DNA from: an uncultured Collinsella sp.
Lineage (GTDB): Bacteria; Actinomycetota; Coriobacteriia; Coriobacteriales; Coriobacteriaceae
Direction: 5' to 3'
NCBI GenBank assembly: GCA_902493375.1
Contig: CABUPH010000006.1
Span: 62,001 to 126,000, forward strand
Length of the DNA stretch: 64,000 nucleotides
Every line of letters starts with the position of its first letter. The first letter of the stretch is position 1. The notes beneath the pieces are model-generated. The model did not search any database, was not told the DNA's origin, and worked only from the letters and a program-made list of their open reading frames with translations. Shown here in pieces: positions 44,415-53,158 of the stretch. The translations under genes were made by a program, and so were the position numbers.

Positions 44415-45098
44415 TTAAGCCTGAGCGACGACCTTCTGCCAGTCAGCCTCAAAAGAGGCGAGGCCCTGGTCAGTCAGCGGATGATGCAGGCACTTCTTGA
44501 GAGCGGCCATGGGCACGGTCGCAATATCGGCACCGAGTAGCGCGGCCTGGGTCACGTGGTTGGGCGTACGAACCGAGGCGGTGATGATCTCGACGGTGTC
44601 GTCGACGTTCTTGCCCGTCCAGTCGTAGTTCTTAATGCAGGTCACGACGTTGTCGAGCTGCGAGATACCGTCCTCGGCGATGTCGTCGAAACGACCGACA
44701 AACGGGCTGATGTAGCGAGCACCGGCGTTGGCGGCCATAAGGGCCTGCGTCGGCGAGAAGACGAGCGTCATGTTGACGCGCACGCCAGCATCGGCCAGCG
44801 CACGGCAGGCGGCAAGGCCGGCCTCGCACACGGGAAGCTTGACCACGATGTTGGGGGCGAGGGCGGCAAGGCGCTTGCCCTCCTCGATCATACCCTCGGC
44901 AGTGGTCGCGGTAGACTCGGCGGACACGGGCAGGCCCTCGCAGAGCTCGGCAATCTTGAGCATATGCGGCTCAAAGTCGGCAAGCTTGCCGCCGGTCTTG
45001 GCGTACAGGGACGGGTTGGTGGTAACACCGGCCAGGCAGCCCCAGCTCTTGGCCTCGGCAATCTCGTCCAGATTGGCGGTATCGATAAAGAACTTCAT
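44415..45098 (-). CDS. fsa: Fructose-6-phosphate aldolase / transaldolase
   Basis: A 227-aa small transaldolase (MipB/TalC/FSA family). MKFFIDTANLDEI opens it, VTTNPSL follows, the Schiff-base Lys is in IVVKLPVCEAG, and later come VNMTLVFSPTQALMAANAGA and ISPFVGRFDDI. These match the standard small transaldolase more closely than the left-edge gene does. In this operon it would link the imported sugar phosphate to glyceraldehyde-3-phosphate and erythrose-4-phosphate or dihydroxyacetone, together with transketolase. ATG at 45096-45098 follows AAGGGG. Aldolase and transaldolase activity cannot be separated by these motifs. Confidence 0.93.
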   Translation of the reverse strand: MKFFIDTANLDEIAEAKSWGCLAGVTTNPSLYAKTGGKLADFEPHMLKIAELCEGLPVSAESTATTAEGMIEEGKRLAALAPNIVVKLPVCEAGLAACRALADAGVRVNMTLVFSPTQALMAANAGARYISPFVGRFDDIAEDGISQLDNVVTCIKNYDWTGKNVDDTVEIITASVRTPNHVTQAALLGADIATVPMAALKKCLHHPLTDQGLASFEADWQKVVAQA

Positions 45099-45136
45099 GG
45101 TGAACCCCTTCAAAGGAAGCTAAAACTCAAAAGAAT

Positions 45137-45203
45137 GGGACAAAGGGACTGCCCCTTTGTCCCATGTGCCGGGCCTGCAGCTGGGACATGCCCCAGGCCC
45201 GGC
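45137..45203 (-). promoter_or_regulatory. Two intercistronic hairpins between GatZ-like gene and fsa
   Basis: GGGACAAAGGG pairs with CCCCTTTGTCCC at 45138-45163, and GCCGGGCCTG (45168-45177) pairs perfectly with CAGGCCCGGC (45194-45203). The first resembles the GGGAC hairpin at 9302. Both lie in the 124-bp gap inside the operon. Confidence 0.7.
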
Positions 45204-45222
45204 GTCGCGTAGGAAAAGCTAC

Positions 45223-46497
45223 TTACTCGGCAAGAGCGGCCTCGATGCGGGTCGTGACGCCCTTGAGGTTAAGACCGACGACGTACTGCTTGATCGGGCG
45301 CTTGATGTGCTCGATGACAAAGCGCTTGCCGTCGATGTCCTGAGCGGCGAGGTTGCGGTAGAGCTTCTCGACCTGCTCCTTGACCTCGGGATCGTTGAAC
45401 GCATAGTGACCGGAGACATCCAGGATCTTCAGGCTGAGCTCATCGTCGGCAAGAATGTCGTCGACCTGCAGGTTGACGTCGTCGCCAGTCATCCACTTGC
45501 GCCAGCGCTCGGTCTTGATAGCCTTGACCAGCAGGGTGTGATACAGGTCGGAGGGGTCATCGCACAGACCGTTGTCGACCAGGATCTGCTCGGTGGCGCA
45601 GAGCTTGAGGTAGGCGCGGGTCTCCTCGGTGCCATACTGCGGAGCAACGTTGGAGGCGGTCACGTGTGCCGGGATGTGCTCGAGCAGCGTCGCGTCGTCC
45701 AGATAGTCGGCGTTGTGCTCCTTCAGGCCCACGCCGTAGCGCTTAGCCATGTCGGCGAGCTCGCGGGCATTCTTGAAGTTGTAATGGCCGACCTGCTCGG
45801 TCCAACGGGTGAGCGTACCGGTCTGGCCGACGATAAAGGTGGGCATGGGGCAGCCGCGCTTCTCGAGCTCGGGCTGCAGCTGAGAAATGAACTCCTCGTA
45901 CTTATCGGTAGAGGTCAAGCCGCCATTGGTCTCCTCGGTACCGACCTCATAGGCAACCTCGGGCAGGTTATGCTCGCGACGGTACTGCTCAAGGTAGTCG
46001 ATAAGATCGATCGTGCGGCGAAGCACCACGTCGAGCGGAATAACCTTGCCGATCTGATAGGGGTCCTTGGTGGGGTCGACCATCAGCAGGTCAAAGCCCG
46101 CCTCCATGTCGGCGACGAAGGACTTGCGGGCGAGCTCCATGGCCTCGTCCTCGGGCAGGTGGGCGTTACGCTCCTCGTCGCGCTGCCACGGACCGCCGTG
46201 ATCGCGGCACAGGTAGTACGGACCGGTGTAACCCACCTCGTCGGCAACCTTCTTGATGTCGGCGGCAAAGCGCGTCTGGTCCCAACCGTTGACGTAGCCG
46301 GCGCCCATCTCGTCCATATCGACCTGGTTGCGGCTGGCGATAAACATGGGCGGGAAATCCTCGTCCTTGGCAAGCTCGAACACGGCCTGAATCAGGTTGG
46401 GGCTCATGGGGCCAATGCCGACCATGGTTGCGTGATCGCCGCTATCCTGCAGCTTGAGCATGCCCTGAACGGCCTGACGGATGGTGAGGTTGGACAT
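45223..46497 (-). CDS. GatZ/KbaZ-family protein (candidate sugar-phosphate 4-epimerase)
   Basis: A 424-aa protein of the GatZ/KbaZ/AgaZ family, once annotated as the non-catalytic subunit of tagatose-1,6-bisphosphate aldolase. Stretches that identify it are MFIASRNQVD, YYLCRDHGGPW, DLLMVDPTKD, YEVGTEETNGG and VGQTGTLTRWTEQVGHYNF. No GatY/KbaY catalytic subunit is present in the window, which argues that this protein works alone. Some stand-alone family members are reported to interconvert tagatose-6-phosphate and fructose-6-phosphate. AAGGAG lies 6 nt before the ATG. Next to PTS, fsa and transketolase genes this role would make biochemical sense, but it is an inference. Confidence 0.85.
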   Translation of the reverse strand: MSNLTIRQAVQGMLKLQDSGDHATMVGIGPMSPNLIQAVFELAKDEDFPPMFIASRNQVDMDEMGAGYVNGWDQTRFAADIKKVADEVGYTGPYYLCRDHGGPWQRDEERNAHLPEDEAMELARKSFVADMEAGFDLLMVDPTKDPYQIGKVIPLDVVLRRTIDLIDYLEQYRREHNLPEVAYEVGTEETNGGLTSTDKYEEFISQLQPELEKRGCPMPTFIVGQTGTLTRWTEQVGHYNFKNARELADMAKRYGVGLKEHNADYLDDATLLEHIPAHVTASNVAPQYGTEETRAYLKLCATEQILVDNGLCDDPSDLYHTLLVKAIKTERWRKWMTGDDVNLQVDDILADDELSLKILDVSGHYAFNDPEVKEQVEKLYRNLAAQDIDGKRFVIEHIKRPIKQYVVGLNLKGVTTRIEAALAE

Positions 46498-46641
46498 TTT
46501 GTTCTCCTTCTCCAGAGGATTTTTGACAAAAGTTCCCTGGGACCCAGATGTGGGCCCTATCAGTACGGATGGATTTTGTTGTGTAGGGGCGGTTGTGCGG
46601 AGTCAAATCCATCCCTCCGCACAACCGGAGTCCTTAAAGGT
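46498..46641 (-). promoter_or_regulatory. Structured intercistronic leader with candidate pseudoknot
   Basis: In the mRNA sense, GGTTGTGCGGA (46626-46616) pairs perfectly with TCCGCACAACC (46601-46591). The loop between them holds GGATGGATTT (46614-46605), which pairs perfectly with AAATCCATCC (46576-46567) beyond the first stem. The order is that of an H-type pseudoknot with connecting loops of 1, 3 and 14 nt. A third stem GGGCCCA/TGGGTCCC (46539-46557) follows, before the GatZ ribosome site. Confidence 0.7.
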
Positions 46642-48114
46642 TTACTTGGCCTGCTTATCGAGCGTGGGCTTCATGGCAATCAGGATTGCAGCGGCGACCA
46701 CGGCGCCAATCACGATGTCTAGGCAGAACAGCGCGACGTTGTTGGTGGCAAGGGCGACGATAAAGCCACCGTGCGGGACGTAGCAGTCGATGCCCTGGAA
46801 GGCGGCAAGTGCCGCACCCACGGCAGAGCCGATGCAAATGCCGGGCAGGGTGTGACCGAGGTCCTTGACCGCGAAGGGGATAGCGCCCTCGGTAATACCG
46901 ATGCAGCCCATGAACAGCGCGGAGATGCCCATCTGGCGGTCAGCGTCATCGAACTTGTTCTTGGCGATGAGCGCAGCGAGGCCACAGGCGATCGGGGGAA
47001 CGGCGACGGCGACGCGGAACATACCGTTAGGACCGTAGATACCGGAGGCCATGATGGCCATGGTGAAGGTCGAGGCGGTCTTGTTGATGGGGCCACCCAT
47101 ATCGAAGGCGGTCATAACGCCAATGACCAGACCCAGGACAACTGCGGAACCGCCCTGCAGGCTGCCGAGCACGCCGGTGAGCCAGTCCATCACAAAGCCA
47201 AGCGGCGTGGCCAGGATGTAGATATAGGCCATGCCCAGGACAAGCGAGGTCAGAATCGGGATGATCAGGATGGGCATGATGGTCTGGATGGTGTTGTTGA
47301 CCTTCCAGGTCTTCATCCAGCGGACAAAGTAGCCGCAGATGACCGCCATGATCATGGCGCCCAAGAAGCCGGTCGAAACGCTGTTGCCGTTAGGGGTAAC
47401 GACTGCGTTGTTGACCAGGTAGCCCAGGACAAAACCGGGGGCGAGCGCGGGCTTGCCGGCCATCGAGTAGGAGATGTATGCCGCAAGCACCGGGATCATC
47501 ATGGAGATGCCGGCCATGCCGATGGTGTTAAGGCTCACCATCAGCGGGTTCGTAACCTCCATGCCGTTGGCGCCGGCGGTACCGGATGCCAGCGAGAAGG
47601 CAAGAAACACGCCGCCGATAACGACGATGGGGATAAAATAGGAAACGCCGGTATTGAATGCATTGAGCAGCGTCTTGCCAGGATCGGCAAAGATAGACTG
47701 CTTGGACGCCGGTGTCGGGGCCTGCGGGGCAGCGGAGACGGCCTTCTTCTCTGCCTTGGCCTCGGCCTTGGGCGCGTCAACGGCGCCACCCGTCGCCTTG
47801 ATGATCTCAATGGCCTGGTCGATGATCTTTACCGGATCGGCGATTACATCCGAGGTGCCGACCTTCAGGAACTTGCCCTCGGCCATCTTCTGCTCAAAAC
47901 GGTCCTCGTTCTCGACACCCACGTCGACGGACTCCAGGACCAGGTCGGCGGAGTCCACGTCTTCCTGCGTGAGCTCATTCTCGATACCCAGGCCACCCTG
48001 AGCCTCGACCTTGCACTCGATGCCACGGGCGGCGCATTCATCCTGAATCGCCTTCTGGGCCATATACGTGTGGGCGATACCCACAGTACAGGCGGCAACG
48101 CCTACGATCTTCAT
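46642..48114 (-). CDS. PTS fructose-family EIIBC component
   Basis: A 490-aa sugar phosphotransferase membrane protein. Residues 1-105 are the IIB domain with the phosphorylated Cys in VAACTVGIAHTYMA. An Ala/Pro/Lys linker (about 110-140) leads to the IIC domain with eight to ten membrane segments, including PGFVLGYLVNN, AFDMGGPINKTA and GCIGITEGAIPFA. It takes up and phosphorylates a sugar or polyol, with phosphate from the IIA at 42119. The start ATG at 48112-48114 follows GAGGG; the earlier frame start at 48216 overlaps the promoter. First gene of the operon. Confidence 0.95.
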   Translation of the reverse strand: MKIVGVAACTVGIAHTYMAQKAIQDECAARGIECKVEAQGGLGIENELTQEDVDSADLVLESVDVGVENEDRFEQKMAEGKFLKVGTSDVIADPVKIIDQAIEIIKATGGAVDAPKAEAKAEKKAVSAAPQAPTPASKQSIFADPGKTLLNAFNTGVSYFIPIVVIGGVFLAFSLASGTAGANGMEVTNPLMVSLNTIGMAGISMMIPVLAAYISYSMAGKPALAPGFVLGYLVNNAVVTPNGNSVSTGFLGAMIMAVICGYFVRWMKTWKVNNTIQTIMPILIIPILTSLVLGMAYIYILATPLGFVMDWLTGVLGSLQGGSAVVLGLVIGVMTAFDMGGPINKTASTFTMAIMASGIYGPNGMFRVAVAVPPIACGLAALIAKNKFDDADRQMGISALFMGCIGITEGAIPFAVKDLGHTLPGICIGSAVGAALAAFQGIDCYVPHGGFIVALATNNVALFCLDIVIGAVVAAAILIAMKPTLDKQAK

Positions 48115-48529
48115 TGCTTCCCTCTTTTCATAGAGTTGCGTGCGCAAGACACCGTTTGCGGAGGCCTCCGGAGCATCCCCTGCCGTTTGGACTTGCTGTC
48201 TTTTCGACAAGAACAATATAGGTGCTCGTTTTTCTTAATGCCAGCTTATTTCGGTAAACGCGCAGGTCAGAGCGTTGGTTATGCGATTTAGTTATGCGTT
48301 TAACCAAAAATGAATCCTGCGATTTTGCCCTCGATTTCAAAAGTCAAGAAGTATTTGATTTTCTCGGTAGACGGCAGATGCGCATGCCGGTCACAAATTT
48401 CGACCCCACCCGTATGCCGCATTTGTTGCATACTCATATGAAAGGAAAAAGCCGCTCACCGAAGCGTATCCTTCACCAAGACTCAAAGTCATCATGTTGG
48501 AAAATGCTCATCTGTCGGAAGGAGTCGCT
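48115..48529. promoter_or_regulatory. Divergent promoter region between PTS operon and LacI gene
   Basis: Two direct repeats GTTATGCGATTTA (48278-48290) and GTTATGCGTTTA (48291-48302) lie back to back, framed by TTGGTTA...TTAACCAA as an inverted outer pair (48275-48306). This is a fair LacI-type operator candidate for the PTS operon and the regulator gene. No other gene-like sequence was seen in these 415 bp. Confidence 0.6.
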
Positions 48530-49540
48530 GTGGCAAAACAGCGCGTTACGATCGCAGACGTCGCTCGAGAGGCGGGAACCTCGACGGCAAGCGTCTCGTA
48601 TTACCTCAACGACAAACGAGAAAAGCTTAGCGAGAAGACGCAGAACAAAATCGCGCGCGTCATTAAGGAACTCGGATACGTTCCCAACGCCCAAGCGCAG
48701 ACGCTCACCGGCAAGCAAACCCACGTCATTGCCATCATCATTTTGGATAACACCAACAAATGGGCGGGGCTCGTTCTCAATGGCATGGAGCAGGTCATGC
48801 TCCCCGCGGGCTACCAGACGGTCGTTTGCACGAGCAACTTTAACCCCGAGACCGAGCTCATGTACGTCGACAAGATGCTCTCGCTGGGCGTCGATGGCTT
48901 TATCATCCAGCCCACGGCAAACTTCAAAGCCGTGCATGACCGCATTAGACGCGCCGGCAAGCCGGTCGTCTTTTTCGATGCGGCCATCTATAGCCCAGGT
49001 ACCAGCTGGATCAAAACCAACCTTTACGACGGCGTGTACAACGCCACACAGGCACTCCTCGACGCCGGCTACGAAGATTTCTTTTCCATTGCCGCCAACA
49101 TGACCGAAATGCGCACCCGCATGGAGCGTTTTCAGGGGTATGCCGAAGCGCTGGCAGCGAACGGGCAGCTCTACAAAGCGATTCCCATCGATCACAACAA
49201 GCCGTCAATCAACGAGCTCACCGAATACTTTAAATTCAAGTTCAATCCTGCCAAGCGAACCCTTATCTTCGTGCAAAATCAGTGGGCACTTCCCCGTGTC
49301 TACAAGGCCCTCCAGCCAATGGCCCATCTGCTTCCGCAGCAAATCGGCCTTTTGGGACTCAACTGCGAAGACTGGACTAATCTCACCACACCGACCGTCT
49401 CCACCATCATCGAGCCCGTCGACCAAGAAGGTCGCGAAGCAGCCGAGATGCTGCTCGCCCTACTTGACGGAAGCAGCGAACCCGGCGAGCAGCGCATTCT
49501 CGAGTGCAAGCTCAACTGGCTCGACTCCACCTCGATCTAG
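48530..49540 (+). CDS. LacI-family regulator of the PTS operon
   Basis: A 336-aa LacI/GalR regulator. TIADVAREAGTSTASVSYYL is the helix-turn-helix, NAQAQTLTGKQ the hinge, and IAIIILDN, GVDGFIIQPT and LLGLNCEDWTNL mark the ligand domain. The GTG at 48530 is preferred (AAGGAG 5 nt upstream) over an ATG at 48494. It is divergent from the PTS-GatZ-transketolase operon, so it very probably represses it and is released by the imported sugar or its phosphate. Confidence 0.93.
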   Translation: MAKQRVTIADVAREAGTSTASVSYYLNDKREKLSEKTQNKIARVIKELGYVPNAQAQTLTGKQTHVIAIIILDNTNKWAGLVLNGMEQVMLPAGYQTVVCTSNFNPETELMYVDKMLSLGVDGFIIQPTANFKAVHDRIRRAGKPVVFFDAAIYSPGTSWIKTNLYDGVYNATQALLDAGYEDFFSIAANMTEMRTRMERFQGYAEALAANGQLYKAIPIDHNKPSINELTEYFKFKFNPAKRTLIFVQNQWALPRVYKALQPMAHLLPQQIGLLGLNCEDWTNLTTPTVSTIIEPVDQEGREAAEMLLALLDGSSEPGEQRILECKLNWLDSTSI

Positions 49541-49659
49541 ACCGCGGGACAAATGAATCAGTAGCGTTTGTCACAAATCTTAAGTATTTGTTCGATAGAA
49601 CGGCCCCTGCTAGCTCCTGCTAGACTGGTAGATTCCCAACCATCTAGCCAGGAGCCTCA

Positions 49660-50643
49660 ATGTCGCGCAAGTCCGCCTACAAGCAAGTACTTTCCATCGG
49701 CACCGCCGTTGTGCTGGGGTTTGCGCTGTTCACAGGGTCGCTCGACGGAGCGCCCAAGCTGTTGTCGCCGCAAAGCGATGAGCAGGCAGCAGCTCTGGCC
49801 GAAAAACAAAACGAGAGTCCCAGCCGCACCGACGACGAGGCAGACTTGGTTGCCCGGCTTGAATCGGGAACAGCGAGCTCCGAGGACTCTCAAAATAGCC
49901 AAGACTCTGGCGATGGCTCCGAATCCACCGCGACCAACATCGGTGACGACGGTTCCACGAACAGCGCCGCCACCCCCATCGACGAAGTCGAAAACCCCGA
50001 CCTCAACCGCGCCCGCGGTGTTTATCTCAGCAGCATTCCCGACTACGCCGGCAACCCCTACGTTGCCCTTCGCGCCGACAGCACGCACTCGTTGGGCATG
50101 CCGTCGTTCACGCTCGACGAGTATGAGCGTGCCACCGAAGAGGGCTGCTTTAAGAAATTCTCCAAGCTCGACAGCCTGGGCCGCACTCGCAAGGCGCTCG
50201 CCTGCGTAGGCCCCGAGTCGCTCGGACAGGGCAAGCGCGGCGACATCTCGCGTATCCACCCCGCCGGATGGCATCAGCAGCGCTACGACTTTATTCCAGG
50301 CCAGAGCCTCTACAACCGCTGTCACCTCATCGCCTGGTCGCTCTGCGGTGAAAACGCCAATCGCAAGAATCTCCTCACCGGCACGCGCTATCTCAACGAG
50401 ACGGGCATGCTGCCGTTTGAAGAGCAGGTCCTCGACTACATCCGCGACACGGGCAACCATGTGCTCTACCGCGTCACGCCCATGTACAACGAAGAGGAAC
50501 TCGTCTGTCGCGGCGTTCGCCTGGAGGCACAATCGATCGAGGACCACGGCAAGACCCTGTGCTTCCACGTGTACTGCTACAACCTGCAGCCGCACGTGCA
50601 GATCGACTACGCCACCGGCCGCAACCAGGCATCCGGAGACTAG
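49660..50643 (+). CDS. Secreted/anchored DNA/RNA nuclease (EndA-like)
   Basis: A 327-aa nuclease of the DNA/RNA non-specific (beta-beta-alpha metal) family, close in pattern to streptococcal EndA. An N-terminal hydrophobic segment (residues 9-28) anchors or secretes it; residues 30-110 are a Ser/Asp/Glu-rich low-complexity linker; the catalytic domain has YNRCHLIAWSL with the catalytic His, NLLTGTRYLNETGM, and YRVTPMYNEEELVCRG. The usual DRGH motif is NRCH here. AGGAG lies 6 nt before the ATG. Roles could be DNA uptake, nutrient scavenging or biofilm release; no competence genes lie nearby. Confidence 0.88.
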   Translation: MSRKSAYKQVLSIGTAVVLGFALFTGSLDGAPKLLSPQSDEQAAALAEKQNESPSRTDDEADLVARLESGTASSEDSQNSQDSGDGSESTATNIGDDGSTNSAATPIDEVENPDLNRARGVYLSSIPDYAGNPYVALRADSTHSLGMPSFTLDEYERATEEGCFKKFSKLDSLGRTRKALACVGPESLGQGKRGDISRIHPAGWHQQRYDFIPGQSLYNRCHLIAWSLCGENANRKNLLTGTRYLNETGMLPFEEQVLDYIRDTGNHVLYRVTPMYNEEELVCRGVRLEAQSIEDHGKTLCFHVYCYNLQPHVQIDYATGRNQASGD

Positions 50644-50707
50644 TGCCGACCGCGCCGCCCGTAACCCAAAAAAAGATCCGTTTTCCTCCGTCCCCAAGGA
50701 ATCAAAT

Positions 50708-50741
50708 AAGGCCGCCCCGGTTACCCAGGACGGCCTTTTCG
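50708..50741. terminator. Terminator between nuclease and EF-G-like genes
   Basis: AAGGCCGCCC and GGACGGCCTT form a stem with TTTT at one side and A-rich bases at the other, serving convergent genes. Confidence 0.85.
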
Positions 50742-50772
50742 TCAGCACCTACATTGCAGGCAAAACCACACG

Positions 50773-52848
50773 TTACTTGGCGCGGCCCTCTTCATAGCGC
50801 TCGACTAGCTTGGCCTGAACGTCATAAGGCACCTGCTCATAGCCAGCGGGCTTCATGGTAAAGTCGCCCGTGCCGCGCGTGATAGAGCGCAGGCGCGTCG
50901 AGTAATCCGTCAGCTCTGCCAGCGGCGCCTGGGCGATGACCACGGTATCGCCACGCTCATCGGTCTCCATGCCCGTCACGCGACCGCGCGAGGCCGAGAT
51001 GTCGCCCATCACGGCGCCCGCGTAGCTCTCGGGGATAGTCACCGTGATTTCCTCGATGGGCTCTAGCACCACCGGGTCGGCATCGGCACATGCCTTGCGC
51101 AGGCCGATGCGAGCCGCCGCGCGGAACGCCATCTCGTTGGAGTCGACGCTGTGATACGAGCCGTCATACACCGCGACGCGAATGCCCGTGAGCGGGTAGC
51201 CGGCAATGATGCCGTCCTTCATGGTCTCCTGGACGCCCTTGTCCACGGCGGGGATGAGCGAGCGCGGGATGCGGCCACCCACGACCTCGTCAACAAACTC
51301 ATAGCCGTCGCTCGTGCCGTCGGGCCCAATGAGCGGCTCCACGCGCAGCCAGCAGTCGCCGTATTGACCGGCGCCGCCGGTCTGCTTCTTGTGGCGACCC
51401 TGGGCGCTTGCCGTGCGGCGGATGGTCTCGCGATACGGAATGCGGATCGGCACGCTTTTGGCCACGACCTTGGTGCGATCCTCCAAACGGTTGAGCAGCA
51501 CCGAAACCTGCGCCTCACCAACGGCGGAGATAATGGTCTGGCCGGTCTCCTCGTCGCGGTCGATGCTCATAGTCGGATCGGCCTTGCAGGCTTTCTCGAT
51601 AAACGTATAGAGCTTCTCCTCGTCGCCGCGGTTCTCGGCCTCGATGGCAATGCGGTACTGCGAGTTGGGGAACTTGAACGCCGCCGCCTCGACCTTGCCG
51701 GTAATCGAGAGCGTATCGCCCGTCTCGGCCGCCAGCTTGGGCGCCACGATGATGTCGCCGGCATAGGCGTGGCCGACCTCGGTCATGTCGCGGCCGCACA
51801 TCACATACAGGTGAGCCAGACGGTCGCTCTTGCGCGTGCGCGCATTGATCAGCTCAAGGCCCGGCTCAAGCGTACCCGTCAGCACCTTGATAAAGCTGAT
51901 GCGACCCTGCTGTGGATCGGCCAGGGTCTTAAACACAAAGGCCACCGGGCGGTCATCGTCACTCGAGATCTTGAGCGAGTCGCCGTCGATGAGCGGCATC
52001 TCGCCGTAGTCAGTCGGCGCCGGGAAGTACGTGGCGATGTCGTCCATCAGCGAGTTGACGCCCTGCTCCTTAATGCAATCGCCCGCAAAGACCGGCACAA
52101 AGATGCGCTCGGCGATCGCCTTGGACAACAGGCCCTCAAGCTCCTCCTGCGTCAGCGTCTCCTCGCCTTCCAGGTACTTCATCATCAGCTCATCGTCGGC
52201 CTCGGCCACCAACTCGCACAGATGGTCATGGGCTTCCTCAGCCTGGGCACGATACTCCTCGGGAATCTCCGACTCTACGGCTTCGGTGCCGTTGCAATGG
52301 CGCGCCTTCATGCGCACCAGGTCGATAATGCCGTCAAAGTCCTCGCCCTCGCCCCAGGGGAGGGTCACGGCGCCTAGGCGCGTGCCAAAGCGCTCCTGCA
52401 GCAGGTTCATTGTGGTCGTAAAGCTGGCCTCGGGACGCGACAGGCGGTTTACGAACACCGCGCGCGCCAGGCGCAGGTCCTCGGCGGCGTACCAAAGCTT
52501 AACCGTCGTCGGCTGCGGGCCGGCCTCGGCGTCGACCACAAACAGCGCCGTCTCGCAGACGCTCATCGCGGCAAAGGCGTCGCCGATAAAATCGGGGTAG
52601 CACGGGGCATCGAGCACGTTGATGCGGGCGCCCTTCCAATCGATCGGCGCAATGGTCGTCGAGATGGAAAATGAACGCTTGACCTCTTCGGGGTCATAGT
52701 CGAGCGTGGGCTTGGTGCCGTCGTGGCCGCCCAGGCGGGCGGTCTTACCGGAAAGGTGGAGCATGGCCTCGGCGAGTGAAGTCTTGCCCACCCCGCCTTG
52801 GCCTACGAGCACCACGTTCCTTACGTTGCCGGTCTTGGGAGCACCCAT
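50773..52848 (-). CDS. EF-G-like translational GTPase homologue with altered G motifs
   Basis: A 691-aa protein with the full domain order of elongation factor G (G domain, beta barrel, domains III-V; VGEAQVSVLLNRLEDRT, GRHKKQTGGAGQYGDCW, DEVVGGRIPRSLIPAVDKG), most like the EF-G2 paralogues. The P-loop GQGGVGKTS is intact, but the G3 motif is DAPCYPDF instead of DTPG and the G4 site reads NRLSRP instead of NKxD. GTP specificity and hydrolysis may thus be changed. AAGGAGGT lies before the ATG at 52846-52848; the longer frame to 52959 has no support. Not the housekeeping EF-G, which is expected elsewhere. Confidence 0.88.
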   Translation of the reverse strand: MGAPKTGNVRNVVLVGQGGVGKTSLAEAMLHLSGKTARLGGHDGTKPTLDYDPEEVKRSFSISTTIAPIDWKGARINVLDAPCYPDFIGDAFAAMSVCETALFVVDAEAGPQPTTVKLWYAAEDLRLARAVFVNRLSRPEASFTTTMNLLQERFGTRLGAVTLPWGEGEDFDGIIDLVRMKARHCNGTEAVESEIPEEYRAQAEEAHDHLCELVAEADDELMMKYLEGEETLTQEELEGLLSKAIAERIFVPVFAGDCIKEQGVNSLMDDIATYFPAPTDYGEMPLIDGDSLKISSDDDRPVAFVFKTLADPQQGRISFIKVLTGTLEPGLELINARTRKSDRLAHLYVMCGRDMTEVGHAYAGDIIVAPKLAAETGDTLSITGKVEAAAFKFPNSQYRIAIEAENRGDEEKLYTFIEKACKADPTMSIDRDEETGQTIISAVGEAQVSVLLNRLEDRTKVVAKSVPIRIPYRETIRRTASAQGRHKKQTGGAGQYGDCWLRVEPLIGPDGTSDGYEFVDEVVGGRIPRSLIPAVDKGVQETMKDGIIAGYPLTGIRVAVYDGSYHSVDSNEMAFRAAARIGLRKACADADPVVLEPIEEITVTIPESYAGAVMGDISASRGRVTGMETDERGDTVVIAQAPLAELTDYSTRLRSITRGTGDFTMKPAGYEQVPYDVQAKLVERYEEGRAK

Positions 52849-53158
52849 GATGACCTCCTTGCAGGGTCGCGCGCGATGCGCGACGCCAACGGGGAGAGTT
52901 CGCGGTCGATGCCGTCCCGGGAGCAGCATGGTCGGCAGCCGAGCCGACTCACCCTCCAAATGTCCTATGCCACCACTCTACCCTTGCAGTCGCCTGTCCA
53001 TGCATATCTTTCGGCGCACGTATGAATACAGGCGGCGAGAGGAAGAGACAAGCTTGTGAGGCGATTATTGAACCCCGTCGATGCAAACAAAAAGCCGCCA
53101 CAGACCGTAAGACCTGCGGCGGCTTCGCCTCAATTAATAGTTGAGTAAATTCCTGAGC

